Shown here one piece after another: positions 33,728-42,265 of a stretch of DNA of 64,000 nt. The notes under the pieces are model-generated. The model was given only the letters and a program-made list of their open reading frames with translations. It searched no databases and was not told the origin of the DNA. The position numbers and the translations under genes are program-made. The first letter of the stretch is position 1. Each line of letters opens with the position of its first letter. The stretch covers positions 304,194 through 368,193 of the forward strand of contig NZ_JASZYV010000004.1 in the NCBI RefSeq assembly GCF_030316895.1. The letters run 5' to 3'. The DNA is from Variovorax dokdonensis (GTDB lineage: Bacteria; Pseudomonadota; Gammaproteobacteria; Burkholderiales; Burkholderiaceae_C).

Positions 33728-34468
33728 CTAACGGCCCGGGTTCGACGCGCCGGGAAGCGTGGCCTTGGCGAACGCAAGCATGTAGTCGATCAGTTCGTCG
33801 GAGGCCTCGCCGGCCGCCTCTGCATCGCCCAGTACTACGGCCTTGGCCACCGCCAGATGTAAGCGCGCTGTATCGAGCAGCTGTTGATCGTCACGAAGAT
33901 GACAAAACCAGAATCGGCGCGAGACCGAATGAAGTGTCGTGGCGATGTCTGCAGCGACCGAGTTGCGCGCACTGGAGGCCACGCAGCGGCTGCGCTGCGC
34001 ATCGAGCCTCAGGAAGGCCCGCACATCCGAGTGCGCCACGGTATCCTCGATGGCTTTCGCCAGCGCTGCGATGGACTGTCGCTCTGCTGCGGTTGCACGT
34101 TGGGCCGCAGACCGTGCGATGAGCCGATCGACTTCGCGCCGGGTCTCGAGCACCTGAAACTGCAGGCCCACATCCACCGGGGTCACCACCACGCCGCGCC
34201 TGGGCATGATCTGCACCAGATACTCGCGCGAAAGCCGATGCAACGCTTCGCGGGTGGGCGTTGTTCCGATTCCGATGCGGCGGCTCAGGATCGCTTCTGA
34301 CACCACCTCGCCCGGCGCGAGCTGCGCTGTGACGATCATCTCCTCCAGCTGCCGATACGCGTCTTGCATGAGCGTTGTCGCGGCGGCACCGTCCTGCTCC
34401 GTCCCCCGCCGCTGCGCGACCACCGCAGACTTCATGACATCAGTGTCGACTGTCGCCGTCTTCTTCAT
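33728..34468 (-). CDS. GntR/FCD-family regulator (left paralogue)
   Basis: The 246-aa protein has an N-terminal GntR winged helix (AYRQLEEMIVTAQLAPGEVV, LSRRIGIGTTPTREALHRL) and an FCD ligand-binding domain with the His/Asp metal positions in RLDAQRSRC, LHSVSRRF and ARLHLAVAKAV. The ATG at 34468 is chosen to match its divergent paralogue at 34634, with which it shares long identical stretches of both protein and DNA. It probably controls the flanking operons. Confidence 0.92.
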   Translation of the reverse strand: MKKTATVDTDVMKSAVVAQRRGTEQDGAAATTLMQDAYRQLEEMIVTAQLAPGEVVSEAILSRRIGIGTTPTREALHRLSREYLVQIMPRRGVVVTPVDVGLQFQVLETRREVDRLIARSAAQRATAAERQSIAALAKAIEDTVAHSDVRAFLRLDAQRSRCVASSARNSVAADIATTLHSVSRRFWFCHLRDDQQLLDTARLHLAVAKAVVLGDAEAAGEASDELIDYMLAFAKATLPGASNPGR

Positions 34469-34588
34469 ACCTGCCACGCCTCTGGTTTGCCGGCTCCGAA
34501 GGGCGGCGCCGGACTGGCGGCGATTTTGCCCCGGTGCGCGCGAGCGGGCGGACGCGACCTTGCCATCGCTATAGTCGCCGGCTTGGTC

Positions 34589-34605
34589 GGCCGCACGATG
34601 CGGCC
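34589..34605. repeat. Palindrome between divergent GntR genes
   Basis: GGCCGCA-CGA-TGCGGCC is a perfect 7-bp inverted repeat with a 3-bp spacer, 29 bp before the right GntR start. It could be an operator, or a hairpin in the leader. It is unrelated to the CTGGYATGCCAG sites. Confidence 0.45.
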
Positions 34606-34633
34606 GTATCTTAGGCACGAGCAAAAGGCGGAA

Positions 34634-35347
34634 ATGAAGAAGGCGAGCGCGGCGGACAGCGTGATGAATCCAGGCAGCACGGTGGTCAGCCCTTCCAGCG
34701 ACGGAGCGCAGAACACCCTGACAAGCGAAGCGTATCGAAGACTGGAGGAGATGATCGTCACGCTGGAACTGGCCCCCGGTTCCGTTGTGTCGGAGGCTAT
34801 CCTGAGCCGACAGATCGATATCGGCACCACGCCGATTCGCGAAGCGCTGCATCGGCTTTCGCGCGAGTATCTGGTGCAGATCATGCCCAGGCGCGGCGTG
34901 GTGGTGACACCTGTCGATGTCCGCTTGCAGTTTGAGATTCTCGAAACGCGACGCGAGTTGGATCGTCTTCTCGCCGGAGCGGCCGCAAGCCGCGGCAGCA
35001 GCGCGGACAGGGCGGCGATCCAGTCCCTGCTGGCGCCGACCGAACAAGCGGCAGTGGCTCTGGATATCAAGGAGTTCCTGCGCCTCGACGCTCAACTCAA
35101 CCTGCTGCTTGCGCGAGCGGCCCGCAACACCGTCGCGGCCGAGACCGTCGCGAGGCTGCATTCGATATCCAGGCGTTTCTGGTTCTTCCACCTTGATGCG
35201 CCGCGCCATCTGCCGGTCACGGCCCGATTCCACGTCGAAGTCGTTCGGGCTGTTGCTGAAGGCGACGCCGCCCGGGCGGCGCAGGCTTCCGATCGCCTGA
35301 TCGACCACCTAGTGGAATTCGCCAGACAGACGTTGCCACACCCCTGA
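34634..35347 (+). CDS. GntR/FCD-family regulator (right paralogue)
   Basis: The 237-aa protein parallels its neighbour: GntR helix AYRRLEEMIVTLELAPGSVV, LSRQIDIGTTPIREALHRL, then SREYLVQIMPRRGVVVTPVD shared exactly with the left copy, and an FCD domain with LRLDAQLNLLLAR, LHSISRRFWFFHLD and RFHVEVVRAV. The ATG at 34634 follows GGCGG. The pair may bind the same sites as homo- or heterodimers, responding to related ligands. Confidence 0.92.
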   Translation: MKKASAADSVMNPGSTVVSPSSDGAQNTLTSEAYRRLEEMIVTLELAPGSVVSEAILSRQIDIGTTPIREALHRLSREYLVQIMPRRGVVVTPVDVRLQFEILETRRELDRLLAGAAASRGSSADRAAIQSLLAPTEQAAVALDIKEFLRLDAQLNLLLARAARNTVAAETVARLHSISRRFWFFHLDAPRHLPVTARFHVEVVRAVAEGDAARAAQASDRLIDHLVEFARQTLPHP

Positions 35348-35443
35348 ATTTCGACCGGGGCCTTGCGTGCCGCCGGCTTAGGCGCCGGGCTCGGGTTTAC
35401 GAGCTTGCCAACTGGAATTTGTGGGCAAACCTGTTGGCATATG

Positions 35444-35457
35444 ACTGGCATGCCAGT
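35444..35457. promoter_or_regulatory. GntR-type operator upstream of right operon
   Basis: ACTGGCATGCCAGT is a perfect 14-bp palindrome about 88 bp upstream of the TauD start at 35545. Extra half sites flank it (TTGGCAT at 35434 and ATGCCAG at 35461). It matches the site at 33635-33646 in front of the left operon. Confidence 0.7.
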
Positions 35458-35544
35458 AGCATGCCAGAATTCACCTGCCCCTGCGATGACTTGATCTTTA
35501 AGGCAGCAGGCGGGTACTCCGTCCACCGTCCACCCTGAGGAAAT

Positions 35545-36486
35545 ATGGAACAAGCTGAAATCGTCGAGCAACCCGTGGTCACGAGGCTCAACCCGGCGCT
35601 GGGCGCCGAAATCACAGGGATCGACCTTTCCCTGCCCATGCATCCCGAGCAGATCCGGGCATTTCGCGGTGCACTCGATAACTATGGAGTGCTGTGCTTT
35701 CGGGACCAGAAGCTCACTGAGCAGCAGCAGATTGCCTTCACCGAGCAGTGGGGTTTGCTGGAAGATTTTCCGGAGGAGAACAAGACTGTCTCCGCGTCGA
35801 CCGTCTACAACGTGGCCAATGTGTCGGCACAGGGCGAGCATCTTCCCGAGACCGATCATCGCGTGATCTTCCAGAAGGTCAATGCGCTGTGGCATACCGA
35901 CAGCTCCTATCGCTATGTGCCCGCATACGCCTCGCTGTTGTATGGCATCGAAGTGATGCCCGACGATGCCGTCGGAGGACGCACGGGCTTCTCCAATATG
36001 GTGCTGGCCTACGAAGCGCTCCCGGACGATTTGAAGTCCAGGATCGAGCCGCTGCACATGGTCCATTCGTATGAGCACGGCCGCCGGATGTTCGCTTCGC
36101 TGCCGCCGCTCTCGAACTTCGAGAAGAACGCCGTGCCCCCGGTCAGCCATCCGCTGGTGCGCGTTCATCCGGATGGTCGTCGCTCGCTTTTCATGACCGC
36201 CAACGCGGGCAACGAGATCAGCGGCATGCCATTGGAGGAAGGCCAGGCCCTGCATCGCCAACTGGTTGAGCACGTCTCGCGACCCGAGTTCTGCTACTTC
36301 CACAAGTGGAAAAAAGGCGACCTGGTCGTCTGGGACAACCGGACCACGCTGCACAAGGCCGAGGTCTACGACATGGGGCGCTACCGGCGTGTCTTCCGAC
36401 GCACCACGTTGGCGGGCGAGGGGCCCGTACTCGGCCCGTACTCTCAGGAAGTGGTGGCGCGGGCCAAGTGCCCGTCCGTGAAATGA
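35545..36486 (+). CDS. TauD/TfdA-family dioxygenase heading the right catabolic operon
   Basis: The 313-aa enzyme has Fe ligands in LWHTDSSYRY (about 115-117) and TTLHKAEVYD (about 268) and Arg in RVFRRTTLAG. LNPALGAEITGIDLSLPM at the N-terminus is the family start. The ATG at 35545 is preceded by GAGGAA. It is only distantly similar to the TauD gene at 32670, so the two probably act on different substrates or different steps. The SDR gene follows 11 bp after the stop. Confidence 0.92.
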   Translation: MEQAEIVEQPVVTRLNPALGAEITGIDLSLPMHPEQIRAFRGALDNYGVLCFRDQKLTEQQQIAFTEQWGLLEDFPEENKTVSASTVYNVANVSAQGEHLPETDHRVIFQKVNALWHTDSSYRYVPAYASLLYGIEVMPDDAVGGRTGFSNMVLAYEALPDDLKSRIEPLHMVHSYEHGRRMFASLPPLSNFEKNAVPPVSHPLVRVHPDGRRSLFMTANAGNEISGMPLEEGQALHRQLVEHVSRPEFCYFHKWKKGDLVVWDNRTTLHKAEVYDMGRYRRVFRRTTLAGEGPVLGPYSQEVVARAKCPSVK

Positions 36487-36497
36487 GGAGCCGCGCG

Positions 36498-37208
36498 ATG
36501 CTCTTTGATTTCGGCGGCAAGGCCGCGCTCGTCTCCGGCGGCACGAGCGGTATCGGACTCGCGATTGCCGAGGCCCTGCGGGATGCAGGCTGTGCAGTGA
36601 CCGCCGCTGGCGTGATCGGCAAGGAGCCCCCCGGTGCATCCGGGATCGCGTTCGAGGCGATGGACGTGACAGACGCCGGCTCGATCGACCGCGTGCTCGA
36701 AAACTGCCCGACCCTGGACATCGTGATCAACGCCGCCGGCGTCATCCGCCGTGGCGAGGAGCATGACCCCGAGGTGTTCCGGCAAGTGATCGACATTAAC
36801 CTGAACGGCGCGATGCGAGTGGCCGCCGCGGCGCGGCAGCGATTGGCTGCAAGTGGCGGAAGCCTGGTCAACATCGCCTCGATGCTCAGCTTCTTCGGCG
36901 GTGGGCTGGTGCCTGCATACAGCGCAAGCAAGGGCGGCATCGCGCAGCTGACCAGGAGCCTGGCAATCGCCTGGGCCGCCCAGGGCGTCCGTGTCAACGC
37001 GGTCGCACCCGGATGGATCGCCACGCCGCTGACCCAGGGGCTGCAGGACGACGCCGCGCGCAGTGCTGCGGTGCTGTCTCGCACGCCCATGGGCCGATGG
37101 GGCCGGCCCGAGGACATTGCCGGTCCGGTGATGTTTCTGTGCTCGAACGCTGCTGGCTTTGTCACGGGCACTGTGCTTCCCGTCGATGGCGGCTATCTCG
37201 CCGCCTGA
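36498..37208 (+). CDS. Short-chain dehydrogenase/reductase
   Basis: The 236-aa classical SDR has the cofactor loop SGGTSGIGLAIAEAL (about 12), INAAGVI (about 80), the catalytic Ser in NIASMLSFFGG, the YxxxK motif in YSASKGGIAQLTRSL (about 140) and PVDGGYLAA at the end. The lack of a basic residue after the Gly motif and the family pattern suggest NAD(H). The ATG at 36498 is 7 bp after AGGAG; a minor in-frame ATG overlaps the preceding stop. Confidence 0.93.
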   Translation: MLFDFGGKAALVSGGTSGIGLAIAEALRDAGCAVTAAGVIGKEPPGASGIAFEAMDVTDAGSIDRVLENCPTLDIVINAAGVIRRGEEHDPEVFRQVIDINLNGAMRVAAAARQRLAASGGSLVNIASMLSFFGGGLVPAYSASKGGIAQLTRSLAIAWAAQGVRVNAVAPGWIATPLTQGLQDDAARSAAVLSRTPMGRWGRPEDIAGPVMFLCSNAAGFVTGTVLPVDGGYLAA

Positions 37209-37230
37209 TTTCCATCAACGAAAACCCACT

Positions 37231-37806
37231 ATGAACACTTCGGCCCTTCCTGGGGCACCGATTCCGGCCGACTCTGCGCCCTCGCGCGCCGGCGGACTCG
37301 ATATGTCCCGCATGCCCTACCAGCTCCCGTTCCCGCAAGGCGTCGCGAACGAGATCGTTGTCGACGCCGTCGTCCCGGAAGACGAGCGCGTGTGGGTGCC
37401 GCAGATGGAGAACGTCTGGTTCCGCCCGCTGTGCCTCAACACCGTGCAGGGCTACTGGGTCAACCTCTTGCGTGTGCGCAAATCCGGCGTGCTAAGCCGG
37501 CATCGCCATCCGGCGCCGGTGCATGGTGTGGTGTTGCGCGGAGCGTGGCACTACCTGGAGCACGACTGGAAGGCGAAGGAAGGCTCGTATGTCTTCGAGC
37601 CGCCTGGGGAGACGCACACGCTGGTCGTGCCTGAGAACGTGCCCGAGATGATCACGCTGTTCCACATCACCGGCGCCATGATTTATGTGGATCCCTTCGG
37701 CCACCAAACCGGCTACGAAGACGTCTTCACCAAGATCGACATGTGCCGCGCCCACTACACGGCCTCTGGCTTGGGCGCCGAGTACGTCGACCAGTTCATT
37801 CGCTGA
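37231..37806 (+). CDS. 2,4'-dihydroxyacetophenone dioxygenase-like cupin
   Basis: The 191-aa protein has a single cupin core with metal-binding histidines in LSRHRHPAPVHGVVLRG (about 90-105) and EPPGETHTLVVPE (about 128-138), and the conserved ENVWFRPLCLNTVQGYWVNL and MIYVDPFGHQTGYEDVF segments. These match the DAD family, whose founder cleaves the side chain of dihydroxyacetophenone to 4-hydroxybenzoate and formate. The exact substrate here is unknown; the neighbouring SDR could make the required keto group. Confidence 0.85.
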   Translation: MNTSALPGAPIPADSAPSRAGGLDMSRMPYQLPFPQGVANEIVVDAVVPEDERVWVPQMENVWFRPLCLNTVQGYWVNLLRVRKSGVLSRHRHPAPVHGVVLRGAWHYLEHDWKAKEGSYVFEPPGETHTLVVPENVPEMITLFHITGAMIYVDPFGHQTGYEDVFTKIDMCRAHYTASGLGAEYVDQFIR

Positions 37807-37852
37807 ACGCGATCAAGATCTTCAAGCTTCCAATAACTACCGAGACAAGTCC

Positions 37853-38824
37853 ATGATTCAATTTCACCGCCGCACCCTCATCTCCTTCACGGTGCTCGCC
37901 GCCGCCTCGCTCGCCCCAGGGCTCGCGCTCGCAGATGACTATCCGAGCCGCCCAATCGAACTGGTCGTTCCCTTCCAGCCGGGCGGCGGAACTGATGCAG
38001 TGGCGCGCGCATTTGGCGCCGCGGCGCAAAAGCACTTTCCGAAGGGTGTCGTTGTCATCAATAAGTCCGGCGCGAGTGGTGGCATCGGGTGGAACTACAT
38101 GATGAACGCCAAGCCCGATGGCTACACGCTAGGTGTCGTCACGGTCGAGATGGTAATCCTGCCGCACCTCAACCTCTTCAATCGCACCTACGCCGACGTC
38201 ACGCCGATCGCACAGCTGAACGCCGATCCGGCGTCGATCATCGTGCGGGCCGACTCGCCCTACAAGACCATCGATGACTTCATCGCCGCGGCACGCAAGG
38301 AGCCCGGCAAGATGGTCATGGGCACCTCCGGCAACGGTTCGATCTACGACATCGCCGCTGCTGCCTTCGAAGAGAAGACCCAGTTGCAATTCAACCGTAT
38401 CCCGTACCAAGGCGCCGCGCCTTCAGTCCTCGCGCTGCTGAGCAGTCAGCTCGATGCGGTGACGGCCAGCCCCGGCGAGGTGGCCGCCCACGTGGCCGCA
38501 GGCAAGCTTCGCGTCCTGGCCGTGATGGCGGACAAGCGCCTCGAGGAGTTCAAGGACGTTCCCACAATGAAGGAAAAGAACGTCGACCTTTCGATCGGAA
38601 CCTGGCGCGGAATCATGGGGCCAAAAGGCCTGCCCCCGGAGGTCGTGAAGATGCTGAGGATCTCGGTTGCGGAGATCGCGAAAGAACCGGAACTCCAAAA
38701 CGCATTGAAGAAACTGAACCTTGGCTACGTCTATGCCGACGACGAGGGCTTTAAGGCTGTGATGGCGCGCGACAGCAAGGTCTTCAAAGACATGATCCCT
38801 CGTCTCAAGATCGTGACCAACTGA
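37853..38824 (+). CDS. Bug/TctC-family periplasmic solute receptor
   Basis: The 323-aa protein has a signal peptide (about 1-27, ending LALAD) and Bug motifs: IELVVPFQPGGGTDAVARAF, VVINKSGASGGIGWNYMMNA, MGTSGNGSIYDIAAAAFEE and LSSQLDAVTASPGEVAAHV. It is the last gene of the right catabolic operon and may capture the substrate of the TauD/SDR/DAD enzymes, though the left operon carries a full TRAP system as well. Confidence 0.93.
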   Translation: MIQFHRRTLISFTVLAAASLAPGLALADDYPSRPIELVVPFQPGGGTDAVARAFGAAAQKHFPKGVVVINKSGASGGIGWNYMMNAKPDGYTLGVVTVEMVILPHLNLFNRTYADVTPIAQLNADPASIIVRADSPYKTIDDFIAAARKEPGKMVMGTSGNGSIYDIAAAAFEEKTQLQFNRIPYQGAAPSVLALLSSQLDAVTASPGEVAAHVAAGKLRVLAVMADKRLEEFKDVPTMKEKNVDLSIGTWRGIMGPKGLPPEVVKMLRISVAEIAKEPELQNALKKLNLGYVYADDEGFKAVMARDSKVFKDMIPRLKIVTN

Positions 38825-38843
38825 GCCCTAGACGTTCGGCGCG

Positions 38844-39225
38844 GGCTCGGATTCGCACCTGGCCGGCGCCTATTTCAGTAAGCTGGTTACCCTGTCGATG
38901 GAGGATATCCCCTACAAGGGGTCGGCACCGGTCGCGCAGGACGTCGTATCAGGCCAGGTCTCTGCCATGGTCAGCGACCCGGGCTTGGCGAACGGAATGA
39001 TCAATGCCGGCCGCGTTAATGCGCTTGCCGTCGGCGGCACCCGAAGAAGCCGCACGCTTCCCGACGCGCCCACCTTTACCGAGTTGGGCATGCCTGCGAT
39101 GACCGGGTTCGTTACCTGGCTAGAGTCTTCGCGCCGGCCGCCCCCCATCCGCCGCTGCAGAAGCTCAGCGACGCCGTCGTGGAGGTAGCCAACATTCGAG
39201 CTATGCTCGCGGCCGGCCGTTTCCG
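38844..39225 (+). pseudogene. Remnant of a second Bug receptor gene
   Basis: The frame at 38844 reads GSDSHLAGAYFSKLVTLSME followed by DIPYKGSAPVAQDVVSGQVS, which is the middle of a Bug protein; the start is missing. Near 39120 the sequence shifts frame, and the next frame continues VFAPAAPHPPLQKLSDAVVE-VANIRAMLAAGRF, the usual C-terminal part. It lies directly behind the intact Bug gene but is not a close copy of it. Confidence 0.75.
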
Positions 39226-39683
39226 GCGGCGACAGCGGCCGGATGCAAGCATAGCCCTAAGGTCGGCGACCGCTGCACTTCGGCCGGAAGCCGAACTTCG
39301 GATTCAGACTGGTTGCAGCCGTTCGATCCGTCGAAGCGTTGAGACTGGTTCGCTATCGATTCCAGACGAAATGCCCACTACGTCAATCTTGGGCGGTCGA
39401 AGTCGGGTTCACGCGAGTGCGTGTCTACATGCGCGCTGCTGCGGCAATCCGCATCTTGCAGCACGGCTCGCGTGAGCGCCGTTGGACAACCATTTGCTGT
39501 ACTGAGTATGCCGAATCATGACCGACGCGCTGGGCTGGGCTGGATGAAATTGCAGGTGTTTCGGGTTCTGCTATTCCATGACAATTGCCACGGCCCCTGG
39601 ACGCTTCTGCGCGGCTGCGATGGCGTTCAAGGGCGCAAGGCGTCGGTGCGTCGAATCTCTTCAAGACCAATAAGGCAACAGTC
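39226..39683. other. Intergenic region, no gene seen
   Basis: About 460 bp. The first part may contain eroded coding sequence from the Bug remnant. No frame with start, ribosome binding site and recognisable protein was found. Confidence 0.4.
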
Positions 39684-40226
39684 ATGTGCAAGCTTGCGAT
39701 TGCGATGTGCCTACTTGCCGCCGCTGGCACCTCCTCTGCCGCCATCCCGATGCTGAACTACACATGCCCGGGAAATCTCGATGTTCATGCAGACGAAGGC
39801 GGCCCCGTTTTCATCAACGGCAAAGAGACCAAGCTAAAGCGCTTCAATGACAACTACTACGAGGCTAGTGGTGCTGGCGTCACGCTAAGTATTAGCATCA
39901 ATCCGGATGGGACGCCCACGGTGTCCTACACCGGACCAAAGCGGGCCAACGGGATTTGCCACGTCGCAAGCTCAGCCAGCACCGGGCCGGCACCAGCGAC
40001 GGCGCGTAACAGCAAACCCAACGCTGAAAATGCATGTCTCGCAGCAGTTGCCAAAAGCACGAATGTCGCACGCAACAATTTGAAGGTCATCGACGTCATG
40101 ACGGCTGAGGCTGGCACCGGTGTGACGGTGAGCGTGCCGGGAGCTAATGCGCCGTGGTCTTGCTTGGTCGATAGACAAGGGCGAGTTGAGCGCGCGATGT
40201 ACACGGGCAAAGAAGGCGGGCGATAG
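39684..40226 (+). CDS. Secreted protein of unknown function
   Basis: The 180-aa protein starts with a signal peptide (MCKLAIAMCLLAAAGTSSAA) and a first domain (about 25-100) with NYTCPGNLDVHADEGGPVFI and FNDNYYEASGAGVTLSIS, including two cysteines likely to pair. The second domain (about 115-178) reads AENACLAAVAKSTNVARNN and later PWSCLVDRQGRVERAMYTG, a repeated small domain also seen in other proteobacterial periplasmic proteins. It probably acts in the periplasm; no enzyme motif is visible. The CPBP gene follows directly. Confidence 0.75.
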   Translation: MCKLAIAMCLLAAAGTSSAAIPMLNYTCPGNLDVHADEGGPVFINGKETKLKRFNDNYYEASGAGVTLSISINPDGTPTVSYTGPKRANGICHVASSASTGPAPATARNSKPNAENACLAAVAKSTNVARNNLKVIDVMTAEAGTGVTVSVPGANAPWSCLVDRQGRVERAMYTGKEGGR

Positions 40227-40227
40227 C

Positions 40228-41031
40228 GTGACTTTACCGCTGCGATCCACCGATCTCGGCGCTCTGGAGCCACGACTCAAGCCGCATGAACGTGTCAGCT
40301 GGCTGGAGTACCCCGGAGACGACTTCCCCTTCTACAACGCGCATCCAACGCTCATTAGGGGGCTGCAGTGGTGGTTCGTGATGGGCATGGTGGTGTTGGG
40401 CTTTGCGTTTCTCACCACGCAACTGCTTGCGCCGACCGGGGCCGCGGCGCCTTACCTCGCCGCTATCCTGTTCCCGGTCGTGCCATTGGTGGGTCTGGTG
40501 ATCGTGGCCCCTGCTCACTGGCATGCCATCTTCCGTCGCGTCGGCTGGCGCGACGTGATGTGGATGTTCCTGATCGCCATGCTCAACATTGCCGTGACTT
40601 TTCTCGTCGCGCTGACTCTCGGCACCGCGGGAACGATGAATGCGAATGCAGCCGTCGCCGGTCTTGTCAATATGTCAACGATTGACCGGAGCCTTTTTTT
40701 CGTGCGCACCGCGCCACAACTCTTCGGCGAGGAGGTGGTCACCATTCTCCCGTTTCTCGCAACGCTTTACCTGCTGTCTGCAAAGCTCAAACTCTCTCGA
40801 CGGCAATCGATCCTGGGCGCCTGGTTGGTTTCGTCCGCATGGTTTGCTGCGATTCATCTGCCTACCTATGGCTGGAATCTTATGCAGTGTTTCGTCGTGA
40901 TTGGAAGCGCCCGGTTGGTGCTCAGCCTTGCCTACATCAAGACGAAGAACATTTGGGTGTCCACTGGCGCGCACATCATCAATGACTGGACATTATTCGG
41001 GGGGCTCCTGATATTGGCGGCACTGCGTTAG
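40228..41031 (+). CDS. CPBP-family intramembrane metalloprotease
   Basis: The 267-aa polytopic protein has about seven hydrophobic segments and the CPBP (CAAX/bacteriocin-processing) motifs: EEVVTILPFLATL (motif 1, about 170), the His in WFAAIHLPTYGWN (about 220) and GAHIINDW (about 253). Motif 1 lacks the usual EExxxR Arg, which may alter activity. The start is taken as the GTG at 40228, two bases after the preceding stop; an upstream in-frame ATG would run through the previous gene. Confidence 0.8.
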   Translation: MTLPLRSTDLGALEPRLKPHERVSWLEYPGDDFPFYNAHPTLIRGLQWWFVMGMVVLGFAFLTTQLLAPTGAAAPYLAAILFPVVPLVGLVIVAPAHWHAIFRRVGWRDVMWMFLIAMLNIAVTFLVALTLGTAGTMNANAAVAGLVNMSTIDRSLFFVRTAPQLFGEEVVTILPFLATLYLLSAKLKLSRRQSILGAWLVSSAWFAAIHLPTYGWNLMQCFVVIGSARLVLSLAYIKTKNIWVSTGAHIINDWTLFGGLLILAALR

Positions 41032-41115
41032 CGCCCATTTGCTGTATGGGCCCGTGCTCGGCGAAAGCGATCTGAGCGCAGTTGGGTCCGAGACCATGCG
41101 GCGTAGGCGCTCCTC

Positions 41116-41465
41116 GTGTGCCAAGCCCTTGATTTCTCCGGATCACCTATTCCCACCGCTTTCAATGCACTCGAAGCGATTCGCAAGCCCACAGTGCAAG
41201 TCCTTGCCGCCATGGCCCTCGCGCTGCTTTGCGCCGGATGCTCATCCACACGGCCCTGGGTCAACGGACCGGGTCAACGGACTTCTGCGGAGCGATTCAG
41301 CGCCCCTTGATGTCACTGCCATTGCCCAGTAGGCACCCCATCCAGACGAAATTCGGCCCCGCGCGGTTCTCGCAGAAGGTGCAAGGGATGATCGATCGGT
41401 TGCTCACCAGCGATGTGATTCACTTGGCCAACGAAAAGTTGGGATACGGTCCGCCAAAAGTCTGA
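41116..41465 (+). pseudogene. Possible lipoprotein gene remnant
   Basis: A lipoprotein signal (LAAMALALLCAGCSSTRPWV, lipobox LCAGC) is followed within 20 residues by a stop at 41310. A few bases on, another frame reads RFSQKVQGMIDRLLTSDVIH and ends LGYGPPKV at 41465, which looks like the end of a larger protein. The two may be the two ends of one lipoprotein gene that lost its middle. An 11-bp direct repeat (GGTCAACGGAC, 41259 and 41272) sits near the break. Confidence 0.35.
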
Positions 41466-42265
41466 GGCCGGCTGAGCAGCGACGGGAGGCCCCGCTCGGC
41501 ATGTCCGCGTACTCCCTGCGCCGGCGACCTTTAGCGTAGGCAATGGCCGCAGATCGGTCGGAAGCGGTCGACAAGACAGGTACCGCTGAAGGTCGACTCA
41601 CGCTGCAGAGCCGTCCTGGTTTCAGCCGGCAAGAGCTGCAAGAAGATCAAAGTACGGTGTGTCTACACCCTGAGGCTCGCGGAACGCGATTCGCTCGTAG
41701 CTCGGACCGCAACCAGGGTCCGCGTTTGTTGAATCTCCCATGTGCAGGGCCGCCTTTAGAGCGCATTCGCCCCTGCTTGAGTCGTTGCTGCGGCAGCGGA
41801 GGAGCGGGCACGAATCAGGGATTGCGGGTCGGGCCCGAATCCGGCGCCGAGGCTGGAACGCTTCCTACCGACGCGCAAAGCGCAGCACGCCATGCTTTGT
41901 TCTCAAAGAGCGGCTACCTTGTACAGCACCGTCAGTCCCAATCCTTAAATCCAACTGACAACCGTCACCGTGACTCGCGCGTTACCGTTCCGATCTGCGC
42001 CCTTGCCGGTGACGAACGAAGTAACTTGTGCGTCGCGGCGACAAAACGGAGCCCGAACCAGCATGCCCAACCTGCGGCACAAAAGAAAGCCGGTCCTGAG
42101 CGTGTGGCTCAGCGGTTCCATTGGGGCCAGGAGAGGCCGCGTGGCGTCGCAAACTCGCCAATCAGCCTCGCGTGTGTTCGGGGCAGCCTCCTCCGAGTAT
42201 CTCCGGCAACTGAACGGCTTTGGGTCGATCCCGCCCGGCGGGAAGCCACGCATGGAGTGCCACTG
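41466..42265. other. Region without recognisable genes upstream of the UvrA gene
   Basis: About 800 bp. One open frame runs in phase into the UvrA-like gene but its residues resemble no protein and it lacks a ribosome binding site, so it is taken as leader or decayed sequence. The promoter for the UvrA gene should lie here. Confidence 0.45.

Noticed and set aside
41543..42265. N-terminal extension of the UvrA-like protein by 240 residues
   Set aside because: The residues match no UvrA and there is a good ribosome binding site at the ATG at 42266.
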